Below are positions 1-10,795 of a DNA stretch of 62,755 nucleotides, one piece after another (within the stretch, counting starts at the first letter, position 1; each line of letters opens with the position of its first letter). The stretch spans positions 1 to 62,755 of the forward strand of contig NZ_JRMP02000016.1 of the NCBI RefSeq assembly GCF_000762875.2, read 5' to 3'. Under the pieces are notes generated by a model. The model was not told the origin of the DNA. It ran no database searches and saw only the letters and a program-made list of their open reading frames with translations. The stretch comes from Helicobacter saguini (GTDB lineage: Bacteria > Campylobacterota > Campylobacteria > Campylobacterales > Helicobacteraceae). A program made the translations under genes and the position numbers.

Positions 1-1677
<1,677 letters not shown>

Positions 1678-4431
1678 CTAAAACTCATAGCGAAGGGATA
1701 GGTAGAAATTGCGGCGGGGGATAATTGTTTGATATGAGTTTAAGATAGGGTTGCGATTGCTTGCACTCAAAGAGCCATCAGCACCCGTAGTTACGCCATA
1801 GATGATAGGCGAGTAAAAATCCACATCAAACAAATTATTGATACTAAAAGTCACCATATAATTTTTCAAAAATTTAAAAGACGCACCCAAATCCACAAGT
1901 TGATAATCTTTATAGAATCTTCCCACCTGCGAACGCAGTGCCGCTACATTTGCGTTTGCCTGTTGGCGTAGGCGTAGGAGCGCGAAATCTCCCTTGATAA
2001 CGCAAGAAAATATCCAAATCCCCCCACTTAGATTCTAAATGATACTCTGGCACAATGTTAAAACTATGCTGTGGAATGCTATTTAATGGCTCACCCACTC
2101 AAGGCTTGTTGGTTTGCATTTCGCACACTTAGCACTTGGCTATACGCAAAGTTATAGTTTGCATTTAGGCTAAAGCCATAGATTTCTTTTAGCTTAGCCC
2201 CAAGCTCTAGCCCTGCAAGTAGCGACTTATTCGCATTTTCATACGTTAGACAATTAGCCGCACTTTTTACCCCCGCAGGACACGCTGCATCATTAGGCAG
2301 TCCCACACTTACAATCACATTACTAAAATCAGTATAATACCCTGTCATATCAAAACTTGCATATTTACTATCAATCAACGCTGTAATTTCATAATTCCAA
2401 GTTTGCTCTGGCTTTAGCTCTGTATTCCCACGCGTATAGGCAGTCGCGCTAACATTTGGCGAGTACTGCCATCCATTATGCAAGTAATTCATCTGCGGCA
2501 CACGCACACCGCTACTTACACCAGCCTTTAGCGTTAGCCACGTTGTAGGATACACATTCACATAAAATCGCGGATTAGGAATAGCACTAAACAAATCGCT
2601 ATAATTATACCGCAGTCCCAAAGTCGTGCTAATATACTCATTAATATCATACTGCCCTTCAGCAAAAAGGGCTACTTGATTCATCGCCTTTAGAAAATTC
2701 TCACCCCTATCCACCGCGACAATTCTAAGCTCTTCCCAAATATAATAAAGCCCAGCATTTAAAGTAAGGCTTCCCCAGTCGTTGAAATCAAAGGCGTTAT
2801 TATAGCTAGTTTGAAAGATAATATCTTGATTTCTACGCCAGTTTGTATCCCATTCTATACTTGTGCCGCTATTGCTACCTATCACGGGATAAGGCACTTG
2901 CGGCTTTGTAGGGTCTGCGCCAAGCGGGGTATTTGGCGTATTTGTGTGTCGCCCGATAATCGTGCGAGAATATTGCAAATATGTAACAAGCTGACCCCAT
3001 TCATAAGTTGCTTCGTGGTTTAGCACAGCATTAATCTTTAGCTATCACGCAAAGATGTAAATACGCGTATATCGTCATTCAATGAGCCGATACGAGCAAA
3101 GTAGTTTTCCACATCCGCGTAAATGTTGTTGTTAGAATCTAGATTGTAGCTAAGGCGTCCGCCGACATTCCAAGATTATTAATATGGGCTTGCCAGTCAG
3201 TAGATGCAAAGACGGCGTAGGGGTTAATGTGACGTGGCATATATTGCGGACTTGTTGCGTTGCAGCTATCTTGATTTGAGTTCGCATTTGCACCGGGCGT
3301 GCAAGCCACAGGGATATTACGATACTCCGCTGGTTTTAGCACTCTATCACCACCGCCATACTTATATCCACCGCGAATGTTATAGAAAAGTTTATCCTTG
3401 ATTATGGGCGCGGCAATACAGGCTAAAGCCATAAGTGTTACCATAAGTGCCTTGATGTTGCGCGAATCCTGTGTCTAGTTGTGCGGAAATGGTTAGTTTG
3501 CTAGGATTTTTCTTAGTGATGATATTTACGACACCGCCCCAAATTTGTCAATGTGTAGCACTGCCGTAAATTATACTCGCAGGTCCGCGTATCACTTCGA
3601 TTCTATCAATCATTGAAATAGGCGGCATAAAGCTAGTCGCGGCGCCTTAACAAAAGATTCAAAACCTTGTGCGACATTTTGTCTCTTGCCATCGATTAGT
3701 ATGAGCGTAAGCTAGGGTCAAGCCCACGCATTGAGATTTTATTAGCACCTGTCTTGTCTGGTTGAGTAAAGACGCCCGGCACACCGCTAACCGCATTTCC
3801 CATATCTCTTATAGGCTTTTTGAAAAGCTCTTTTTGCTGAATGGTGGAGATACTTGCTGGAGCGTTTTTTATATCCTGTTCATAGCCACTCGCACTTGTA
3901 ACGATAGAATCTAGTTTGTATTCTTTTACGTCGTTTTTAGATTCTGTATTTTCATTAATAGGGTGGTGGGTGGGCGATAGGATGTTAGATTCTATATTTT
4001 TGTCATGTTGAGCCACAAAATTTCCGTCATGTTGAGCCGTAGGCGAAACATCTACTAATTTTAGGTATTTAGATTCTATATTTTTAGAATCTATGCTAAC
4101 ATCCGCTAGTTTTATGTGTTTAGATTCTATAGAATCTGCTTTTAAATCTCGCAGATATTTCGCTTCGCTCAATATGACTTCTGCCTTAGATTCTATATTT
4201 TTAGAAATGTTGGAATCTAGCAAATTCTTACTAGACTCCACATTCACTTTGGGCGTGTATCCTTTATCTCGTAAGGGCGAAAGGCTAGATTCCCCCCCCA
4301 TTTATAGAATCTATTTTCTTAGAATCTATTTTTATAGAATCTAGCTTCGTAAAAGAATTAGATTCTAAAGAATGTAGCGAAACTACACTAATGCTAAAAA
4401 CAAATGTTACTTTTAGAAATGTTTTACACAT
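1678..4431 (-). pseudogene. TonB-dependent outer-membrane receptor, multiply frameshifted
   Basis: The reading frame is broken into at least five pieces in order along one TonB receptor: N-terminal signal region (start 4431, MCKTFLKVTFVFSISVVSLH, good AAGGA ribosome site), plug domain in 3696-4301 (YKLDSIVTSASGYEQD, then SGVPGVFTQPDKTGANKISMRG), and barrel pieces at 3139-3444, 2091-3026, 1910-2098 and 1678-1926. The last piece ends RRNFYLSLRYEF, with the terminal Phe typical of beta-barrels. The signal peptide is joined to the plug by a run of 8 G (4292-4299); 7 or 10 G would restore the frame. Breaks also lie near 1915, 2095, 3030-3140 and 3445-3695. Between signal and plug sits an octamer-derived low-complexity stretch including SPTHHPIN. 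It is either a decayed gene or partly the result of sequencing indels. The substrate (iron complex or other metal chelate) is unknown. Confidence 0.8.
4292..4299 (-). repeat. G8 homopolymer near receptor 5' end
   Basis: Eight C on the plus strand, i.e. eight G in the receptor gene, directly after the codons for the secretory leader. At this length the leader reads into TAG one codon after the tract; 7 or 10 G would fuse it to the plug domain. This is the position expected of a contingency tract, but the downstream frameshifts mean switching it alone would not restore the protein. Confidence 0.6.
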
Positions 4432-4786
4432 TTTCTATCCTTTTCAAAATAATATTAGAAATGTAATAAAAACGCAAAATTATAAATAAAACAATAATAA
4501 GAACGTAATAACCCCGTCACAAACACCCCAACCAACAACTTTTATCCTTTAAAAATCCTTCGTAAAAAAGTAACACCACTAACCCCACCCATTACTTTTA
4601 GTAACAAGATTTCAATAATATTGCTAATTTAAAAAAGATAAGCTATTTGAGTGAAGCCATAGAATCTAGATTCTAAAAACAAAACCTTAGAAATTTTTGA
4701 TATTAAAAAAACAAAGCAAATAAGATTCTAAAAAATATTAGATTTTTTATTATAATGTTGAGTTTATATTATGAAAGTAGGGAAGT
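4432..4786. other. Intergenic region between divergent genes
   Basis: An AT-rich gap of 355 bases between the receptor (leftward) and the UbiD-family gene (rightward). It contains octamers near 4660-4745 and no supported gene. Promoters for both directions must lie here; TATAAT at about 4750 on the plus strand, 37 bases before the UbiD start, is a plausible -10. Confidence 0.4.
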
Positions 4787-7171
4787 ATGCAGGATTTTAT
4801 TGAGTTTTTGAAAAAGCATAATGAGTTGAAAGTGATTGATGAACCACTTGATATTGAGCTTGAAATACCGCATTTGGCGTATTTGGAAGTAAAGAAAAAA
4901 GATTCTAAGGCACTGCTTTTTACTCGCCCTATTTGTCGCTCTTTAGATTCTAATATTTCACAGAATCTAGATTCTAAACAAAATATAGAATCTAAAAACA
5001 CGGATTCTAAGCACAACTTAGATTCTATAAAAGAAAATATAGAATCTAACACAAAAGATTCTAACCTTTCGCCCACCCACCACCCTACTTTTGTAGATTC
5101 TAAAAACCAAACGCCCGACTGCCACCATAAAAATATAGAATCTAAAGAGTATGAAATCCCTGTGTTAATGAATGTTTTTGGCTCATTTAGGCGTTTGGAG
5201 CTGATTGCAAATCATTATAATTCTAAGAGAAAATTTAAGGATATTGAAAGTATTGCTAGCGCGATAAAAAGTTTGCTAAATCCTGCTGTGCCAAAGGGTT
5301 TTAAGGGTAAAATTGCTAAATTAATGGAGATTTGGAATGCGCGGCATATTTTCCCAAAGCCTTATAAAGTTGGGCTTAAAAACGCATTTACAGGGAAGTT
5401 TGAAGCCACGCCACCAGCGCAAGAAATCATTATAAAAGGAGATTCTATAAACTTATTTGACCTGCCTATATTGAAGACGTGGGAAGATGATGGCGGACGA
5501 TTTATCACTATGGGACAGGTTTATACTAGAAGTTATAGCAATTCGCCTCGTGCAGATTCTATAAATTTTAGTGAATCTAAAAACGCAGATTCTAAAAATA
5601 TACAGAATCTAGATTCTAAAGATTTTATAGAATCTACAAAAATAACTAACGACATAGAACCCACCCCCATAACCCCCCCAAATATTAATATAAGGCAGGG
5701 AGGGGGGAATTCTCCCAAACAAGATTCTATAGAATCTAAAAACGCAGATTCTAAAAACTCGCAAGGTATTTCGCCCTTTGAATCTGCCTTGCATTCCACT
5801 GAAAATAAAAGCCAGATTCAAAGGGCGAAATCTAACGAAAATACAGAATCTCCAAGCAATAACGTCGGAATGTATCGTCTGCAAGTCAAATCCAAAAACG
5901 AACTCCTTATGCACTGGCAAATCCACAAAGACGCCACGCATTTTTTCCACGAATACAAACGCCACGGCAAAAAAATGCCTGTTAGCATCGCAATCGGCGG
6001 CGACCCGCTTTATATATGGTGTGCCCAAGCGCCCATGCCCCCAAAGATGTTTGAGCTTATGCTCTATGGCTTAATTCGCGGGAAAAATCCACGCTTAGTG
6101 AAATGCATCACAAACGAGCTTGATGTGCCGCACGATAGCGACATTGTGATTGAGGGCTATGTTGATACTAATAATTTTGCGCCAGAGGGCAAGTTTGGCG
6201 ACCACACAGGCTTTTACACGCCTATCGAGCCTTATCCTGTGCTAAAAGTCACGGCGATTACGATGAAGCGAAAACCCGTGTATCTAGCCACCGTTGTAGG
6301 CAAACCGCCCTTAGAAGATAAATATTTTGGTTATATGACAGAGCGCGTATTTTTGCCACTTTTGCAAACGAGTGTGCATGGGCTGCTTGATTATTCAATG
6401 CCTGAAAATGGCGTCTTTCATAATCTCATTTTGGCTAGAATCCGCCATGATTACCCAGCTGAGAGTTTGCAGATAATGCACGCATTTTTTGGCTTAGGGC
6501 AGCTTAGCTTTGTAAAACATGCTATTTTTTTAGGCGTGGATGCGCCGAGCATTCATAATAATTACAAGATTCTAACCGATTATATTTTGGATAGAATCTG
6601 CGTTAAAAACCTATATATAACGCAAGGAATCTGCGATGCCTTAGACCATGCAAGTGAGCAATATGCAGTAAGTGGAAAGCTAGGTATTGATGCGTGTGGA
6701 GCGGCTTTGGAGTTTGATTTTATGCAGATAGATTCTAAAGATTTATTATCTAAAATGCAAGAAATTGCAAGTGAGATACAAGATGTTAGAATCTACAAGC
6801 ATAAAAATCCTATTGTAATTGCCAAAGTTTGCAAAAAGGATAAGCCGATTTTACATTACGCACGTGAGTTTGCAAACGCACTAAAAAACTACGCACAATT
6901 TTTTATTTTTATAGATTCTAATGAATTGCATAATGATTATATGCTAATTTGGCGTATTGTAAATTCTATCGATGTGAGCCGCGATTTGAAAATCATAGAA
7001 TCTAAATGTGCGTTTTTAGACGCCACAAGCAAGGGCGCGTTAGAAAACTACAACAAAGAATACCCAAAAGATGTTCTTTGCACCAAAGAAGTCATAGAAT
7101 CTTTACGCGCCAAAGGCTTAATTGAAGATATAGATTCTAACTTCTTAGAAAAATTTGGAATCTTGGAGTAA
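4787..7171 (+). CDS. ubiD: UbiD-family decarboxylase with octamer-encoded insertions
   Basis: A UbiD-type decarboxylase, the prenylated-FMN family that removes carboxyl groups from aromatic or unsaturated acids; in futalosine-pathway bacteria a member acts in menaquinone synthesis. The family core is recognisable at residues 120-250 (NVFGSFRRLELI, DLPILKTWEDDGGRFITMG) and from 360 onward (MHWQIHKDATHFF, IEGYVDTNNFAPEGKFGDHTGFYTP, DYPAESLQIMHAFFGLGQ). At 794 residues it is well above the usual 480-620. The excess lies mainly in two low-complexity blocks at about 51-120 and 253-358, made of LDSK/IESK units and one SPTHHP unit encoded by GGGTGGTGGGTGGGCGAT on the other strand. It is followed after 3 bases by rmlB, so the two are probably cotranscribed. 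The exact substrate is inferred. Confidence 0.88.
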   Translation: MQDFIEFLKKHNELKVIDEPLDIELEIPHLAYLEVKKKDSKALLFTRPICRSLDSNISQNLDSKQNIESKNTDSKHNLDSIKENIESNTKDSNLSPTHHPTFVDSKNQTPDCHHKNIESKEYEIPVLMNVFGSFRRLELIANHYNSKRKFKDIESIASAIKSLLNPAVPKGFKGKIAKLMEIWNARHIFPKPYKVGLKNAFTGKFEATPPAQEIIIKGDSINLFDLPILKTWEDDGGRFITMGQVYTRSYSNSPRADSINFSESKNADSKNIQNLDSKDFIESTKITNDIEPTPITPPNINIRQGGGNSPKQDSIESKNADSKNSQGISPFESALHSTENKSQIQRAKSNENTESPSNNVGMYRLQVKSKNELLMHWQIHKDATHFFHEYKRHGKKMPVSIAIGGDPLYIWCAQAPMPPKMFELMLYGLIRGKNPRLVKCITNELDVPHDSDIVIEGYVDTNNFAPEGKFGDHTGFYTPIEPYPVLKVTAITMKRKPVYLATVVGKPPLEDKYFGYMTERVFLPLLQTSVHGLLDYSMPENGVFHNLILARIRHDYPAESLQIMHAFFGLGQLSFVKHAIFLGVDAPSIHNNYKILTDYILDRICVKNLYITQGICDALDHASEQYAVSGKLGIDACGAALEFDFMQIDSKDLLSKMQEIASEIQDVRIYKHKNPIVIAKVCKKDKPILHYAREFANALKNYAQFFIFIDSNELHNDYMLIWRIVNSIDVSRDLKIIESKCAFLDATSKGALENYNKEYPKDVLCTKEVIESLRAKGLIEDIDSNFLEKFGILE
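4939..5110. repeat. Representative dense cluster of AGATTCTA/TAGAATCT octamers
   Basis: The octamer and its complement recur every few tens of bases here within ubiD. The same unit is found in nearly every gene and spacer of the window; other dense clusters are 7380-8220, 13080-13350, 14190-14480, 17860-18070, 36900-37110 and the sugar spacers. It is often paired as the 16-nt palindrome TAGAATCTAGATTCTA. Confidence 0.9.
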
Positions 7172-7174
7172 AAT

Positions 7175-9205
7175 ATGCAATCTAAAAAACCTATCTTAAC
7201 AAATCGTAACATTCTAATCACAGGCGGCTGTGGCTTTATCGGTAGCAATTTTTTGTATCACATTATGGCGAATGCCAAAGACTGCGTGATAGTCAATCTT
7301 GATTTGCTAACCTATGCGAGTAATATCGAAAATCTCAACAATCTATCGTGGGGCAACTCCTTTTGCAATAGCAAGTTGCAAAATCTAGATTCTAAAAAGC
7401 TAGAAATTACAGAATCTAAAAAGATAAAATTTAGACGTCATTTTGAGCGAAGCCAAAAATCTAATATAGAATCTAGATTCTATAAAAATACTGAATCTGC
7501 TAATTTAGATTCTAAAAAAGTTATAGAATCTAAAACTATAAAAAACGTAGATTGCCACGAAAATTCTTACGAATTTTCTCGCAATGACAATAGTGAAGAT
7601 TCTATAAAAAATATAGAATCTAAAAAAGCGAAATTAGATTCTAAAAACAAACGAATAAAAACGTCAAGCGATAGCTTGACAATTAATGGAGACGTGCGAA
7701 GCACGAACCTTGTGAGTCCCGCCCAACTCGCAGTGCAAAAAAGCGAAAATACGTCCGCAGTAGTGCGGACGTCGCTTTTTTGCAAAGAGTTGGATAAACG
7801 GGGCTCGCCCCCTTTTAGAAAAAAAAGCGGCTGCTTTTTTTTGCAAAGGGGGCGCGGGGTGGGGGATATGCACTTTTTTGCGCAATGTGTAAATGAAAAC
7901 AAAGAAAACGATACACAAAATCGCAACGATAACAAAAATCTAGATTCTATAGAATCTCAAAATAATTTATCAAAAAATAGCAACTTTAGAAAAATAGATT
8001 CTATAGAATCTAAAAACAAAGATTCTAAGAAAAAAAACATAGATGAATCGCTTTCGCTCAACATGACAAACAACATAGAATCTAGATTCTATAAAAACAC
8101 CAAAAATACTAAAAACACTAACTTAGATTCCAAAAAATCACAAGAAAAAAAATACCAAAACCAAAACACCAAAAAAGATTCTAAAAATTTCACAGAATCT
8201 AAAAACATAAAAGCCCCACTAAAACGCAAGAGCAAAAAAATAAAAAACTATCACTTTATACAGGGCGATATAAACGATAGCAAGTTATTGCAAAAAATTT
8301 TTGAGACTTACAAAATCGATAGCGTGATACATTTTGCCGCAGAATCTCATGTCGATAATTCGATAAATTCGCCTGATATTTTTATAAAAACAAACATAAA
8401 TGGCACATTTTGCCTTTTAAATGCGGCGTTTAATGCTTGGTTTGACGCGCCTTTTTCGCCCAAAAAGGGCTTTGAAAACGCGCTTTTTTACCACATTAGC
8501 ACTGATGAGGTTTTCGGTAGCTTGGGAGAAAAAGGCTATTTTAGCGAAAGCTCACCATATCAGCCAAACTCGCCATACTCGGCATCTAAGGCTAGTAGCG
8601 ATATGCTTGTGCGGAGCTTCGCCCACACTTATGGCTTAAATGCGGTAATTAGCAATTGCTCGAATAATTATGGGCGATTTCAGCACGATGAAAAGCTCAT
8701 TCCTACGATAATTCGCAAGGCTTTGAGTGGCGAAAAAATCCCCATTTATGGCGATGGCAAAAATGTGCGCGACTGGCTTTATGTCGATGACCATTGCGAT
8801 GCGATTTTGCAAATTTTTTCCCACGCTATTGAAAATATAGGTCGCATTCCACGCTCACTTGCTGAGGGGGGTGGGTCAAAAACCCAAAAAATAACACCAG
8901 ATTCCCAAAAAAACACAGATTCTATAGAATCTAAAAACTTCTTTGACACCTTTTGCATCGGCGGTGGTAGCGAAATGGAAAATCTAACAATAGCAAATAT
9001 AATTTGTGAAATGCTAGATTCTAAACTCCCAAAAGAAAAAAGCTACAAAGAGCAAATAAGCTTTGTCAAAGATAGATTTGGACATGACAGACGTTATGCC
9101 ATAGATTCTAGCAAACTGCGTAAGATTCTAGGCTGGAGTCCAAAGCACACCTTTAATCAAGCCATAGAAAAAACCCTTGATTTTTATATCAAAAAATACA
9201 AATAA
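7175..9205 (+). CDS. rmlB: dTDP-glucose 4,6-dehydratase with a ~290-residue internal insertion
   Basis: Makes dTDP-4-keto-6-deoxyglucose from dTDP-glucose, feeding deoxysugar synthesis. The Rossmann motif TGGCGFIGSNF is near residue 12, the substrate segment HFAAESHVDNSI near 388 and the catalytic YSASK near 467, followed by NCSNNYGRFQHDEKLIPT. At 676 residues it is about twice the family length (320-360). Residues 68-357 split the N-terminal fold between NLDLLTYASNIENLNN and FIQGDINDSKLL, where the family has only a short loop. The insertion is octamer-coded LDSK/IESK sequence plus an inverted-repeat element at about 7655-7870. A smaller insertion sits near 570-590. The frame remains open throughout, so the protein may still fold with a large loop. 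It is not in the sugar blocks at the right end of the window. Confidence 0.9.
   Translation: MQSKKPILTNRNILITGGCGFIGSNFLYHIMANAKDCVIVNLDLLTYASNIENLNNLSWGNSFCNSKLQNLDSKKLEITESKKIKFRRHFERSQKSNIESRFYKNTESANLDSKKVIESKTIKNVDCHENSYEFSRNDNSEDSIKNIESKKAKLDSKNKRIKTSSDSLTINGDVRSTNLVSPAQLAVQKSENTSAVVRTSLFCKELDKRGSPPFRKKSGCFFLQRGRGVGDMHFFAQCVNENKENDTQNRNDNKNLDSIESQNNLSKNSNFRKIDSIESKNKDSKKKNIDESLSLNMTNNIESRFYKNTKNTKNTNLDSKKSQEKKYQNQNTKKDSKNFTESKNIKAPLKRKSKKIKNYHFIQGDINDSKLLQKIFETYKIDSVIHFAAESHVDNSINSPDIFIKTNINGTFCLLNAAFNAWFDAPFSPKKGFENALFYHISTDEVFGSLGEKGYFSESSPYQPNSPYSASKASSDMLVRSFAHTYGLNAVISNCSNNYGRFQHDEKLIPTIIRKALSGEKIPIYGDGKNVRDWLYVDDHCDAILQIFSHAIENIGRIPRSLAEGGGSKTQKITPDSQKNTDSIESKNFFDTFCIGGGSEMENLTIANIICEMLDSKLPKEKSYKEQISFVKDRFGHDRRYAIDSSKLRKILGWSPKHTFNQAIEKTLDFYIKKYK
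7655..7870. repeat. REP/MITE-like cluster of inverted repeats inside rmlB
   Basis: Four hairpins lie side by side, in frame: GTCAAGC/GCTTGAC (7663-7680), CGTGC/GCACG (7693-7705), a nested pair with arms 7735-7745/7773-7783 and 7751-7759/7764-7772 (ACGTCCGCA/TGCGGACGT), and AAAAAAAAGC/GCTTTTTTTT (7819-7842), which is itself enclosed by GCCCCCTTT/AAAGGGGGC. It is more GC-rich than its surroundings and translates without a stop. It resembles a non-autonomous repeat element; I see no transposase in the window. Confidence 0.7.
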
Positions 9206-9245
9206 TATTTTATAATGTGGTAGCTATTAATTTGATTTTAAGATT

Positions 9246-9749
9246 CTATACTTCCTTAAGGCGCACATTTCGCAAAAGCGTATTTGCCACAGGCGACCAC
9301 TTTATCGCATTGTCAATTATCGCCTTTTTTTCGCTCTCGCTAATGTCCGCATCCAAATTAATTTTCATGCGAATGTCGGTTACGCCAAGCTCTTTTTTAG
9401 GATTTAAATCGCCCACACCCCAGACCGCACTAATATTAATATCGCCCTCAAGCTCCATATCTAGCGACTTTATAGCGATATTTTTATCCACGCAATTTGC
9501 CTGAATGCCAACGCAAATACAGCTCCCAAGTGCCGCAAGCAACGCCTCTGTAGGATTTGGTGCGGTATCATCGCCAAGCAGCCCCGGTGGCTCATCAATA
9601 ATGTGTGGCTTTAAGTTTCGTATAAGGTTTTCATGGATATATCGCTTCTTTACAATCGTCTTGCACTTCGCGGTTTTCACGACATTTGGCTCACTTTTGC
9701 CCTTTGCCTTTAGCTCATCTAAGCCCTTTTTACTAATTAGTTCTAGCAT
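9246..9749 (-). CDS. OsmC/Ohr-family protein
   Basis: A 167-residue protein of the OsmC family, which reduces peroxides with paired cysteines. The segment DDTAPNPTEALLAALGSCICVGI (residues about 62-84) is the conserved helix, with the usual Cys in GSC. The region LDMELEGDINISAVWGVGD matches the following family strand. The second cysteine appears as CVDKN, close after the first rather than at the usual spacing, so the detailed mechanism is uncertain. It stands alone, converging on rmlB and diverging from purQ. Confidence 0.75.
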   Translation of the reverse strand: MLELISKKGLDELKAKGKSEPNVVKTAKCKTIVKKRYIHENLIRNLKPHIIDEPPGLLGDDTAPNPTEALLAALGSCICVGIQANCVDKNIAIKSLDMELEGDINISAVWGVGDLNPKKELGVTDIRMKINLDADISESEKKAIIDNAIKWSPVANTLLRNVRLKEV

Positions 9750-9874
9750 ATTTTTCCTTTTTTTGTGATGTGAATATGGAATCTTAGCTAAAAGTTATTA
9801 GATTTTACATAATATTCTTATAAACACAAAAAAAGATTCTATAATTTACATTTTACAAAAGCAAAAGGCGAAAA

Positions 9875-10552
9875 ATGGTATCAATACTTGTGTTTCCCGG
9901 GACTAATTGCCATGAGGATATTGAGTATATTTATAGGAATTTGGGCTTTGCGTGCGCGTTTGTTAAGCACACTGAAAGTAGGCTACCGCGGCAGACGCGT
10001 TTGGCGGTGCTAGCTGGGGGCTTTAGCTATGGCGATTATCTGCGGTGTGGGGCGATGGCTTCCACTACGCCTAGCATTCGCGCACTCAAAAAATATGCGG
10101 ATAACGGCGGTCGCGTGCTTGGCATTTGCAATGGATTTCAGATTCTGTGTGAGGCAAAGCTGCTGCCCGGCGTGCTTATGCGGAATGAAAACCTGCGATT
10201 TATAAGCAAAAATGCGCCGCTAATTGTCGAAAACACGAATAATTTTATGTTGGCAAAATACAAGATTAATCAGCTCCTGCGTATCCCTGTGGCACACGCT
10301 GAGGGCAATTATCAAGTGGATATTCCTACTTTGGAATCTATGAAAGCGAATAATCAAATCCTTTTGAAATACGCGCAAAATCTTAATGGCAGTATAGAAT
10401 CTATCGCTGGGATTTGCAACGCTGAAAAGACGATATATGCGTTAATGCCGCACCCTGAACGCGCGTCAAACTTTAAAAATATCAATCGTTTTACGCAGGA
10501 TAATTCGCTTGAAAATATCGCTGGGATTGAGATGTTACGGAGTTTGGTTTAG
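9875..10552 (+). CDS. purQ: Phosphoribosylformylglycinamidine synthase subunit PurQ
   Basis: The glutaminase subunit of FGAM synthase in purine synthesis; it supplies ammonia to PurL. At 225 residues it has the normal length. Motifs are clear: FPGTNCHED at the N terminus, GGFSYGDYLRCGAMA, the nucleophile in LGICNGFQILCE (Cys near residue 88) and the His-Glu pair in MPHPERASN. The start follows AAAGGCGAAAA. PurS and PurL are not adjacent here. The gene is nearly free of octamer insertions, as expected for a compact enzyme. Confidence 0.95.
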   Translation: MVSILVFPGTNCHEDIEYIYRNLGFACAFVKHTESRLPRQTRLAVLAGGFSYGDYLRCGAMASTTPSIRALKKYADNGGRVLGICNGFQILCEAKLLPGVLMRNENLRFISKNAPLIVENTNNFMLAKYKINQLLRIPVAHAEGNYQVDIPTLESMKANNQILLKYAQNLNGSIESIAGICNAEKTIYALMPHPERASNFKNINRFTQDNSLENIAGIEMLRSLV

Positions 10553-10640
10553 ATTTTTACATTATTATAATCTTAGAATCTTGCAAAAACAATAGTAAAA
10601 TAAGATTCTAAAAATTACCATATTATTTAAGGAAATAATT

Positions 10641-10748
10641 ATGAAAGATTCAAGTGCAAATATAGAATCTAGTTTGCAAGATTCTAAAAATCAACTAGAT
10701 TCTAAAATGAAAGAAAAAAAAACAACGTTCTGCCGTGGCGTTATTTAG
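10641..10748 (+). pseudogene. Truncated duplicate of the 5' end of the next gene
   Basis: A 35-codon frame starting MKDSSANIESSLQDSK with a ribosome site (AAGGAAATAATT). Its end repeats the next gene: GCCGTGGCGTTATTTAGCGG at 10733-10752 recurs at about 10820-10839, where it encodes the PP-loop start AVALFSGG. In the duplicate this string is out of frame with the upstream ATG; one base shift would give AVALFSGV. It looks like a remnant of an older, octamer-extended N terminus replaced by a second start. Confidence 0.65.
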
Positions 10749-10795
10749 CGGTGTTAAACGATTAGAATTTTAGAATCTTTAAAAAAGGAAAGACA

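Noticed and set aside
1678-4301. Five separate ORFs as five proteins.
   Set aside because: They are consecutive pieces of one TonB receptor in shifting frames; each lacks its own start context.
4900-5800. Considered the octamer arrays as CRISPR repeats.
   Set aside because: The unit is only 8 bases, spacing is irregular, it is present in both orientations and inside coding frames, and no cas genes are seen.
7175-9205. RmlB as a frameshifted pseudogene.
   Set aside because: The frame is open for 676 codons with both conserved halves and catalytic residues in the same frame.
10749-10795. Upstream region of the PP-loop gene as a riboswitch.
   Set aside because: It is short and AT-rich, with no stable fold beyond the duplicated string.
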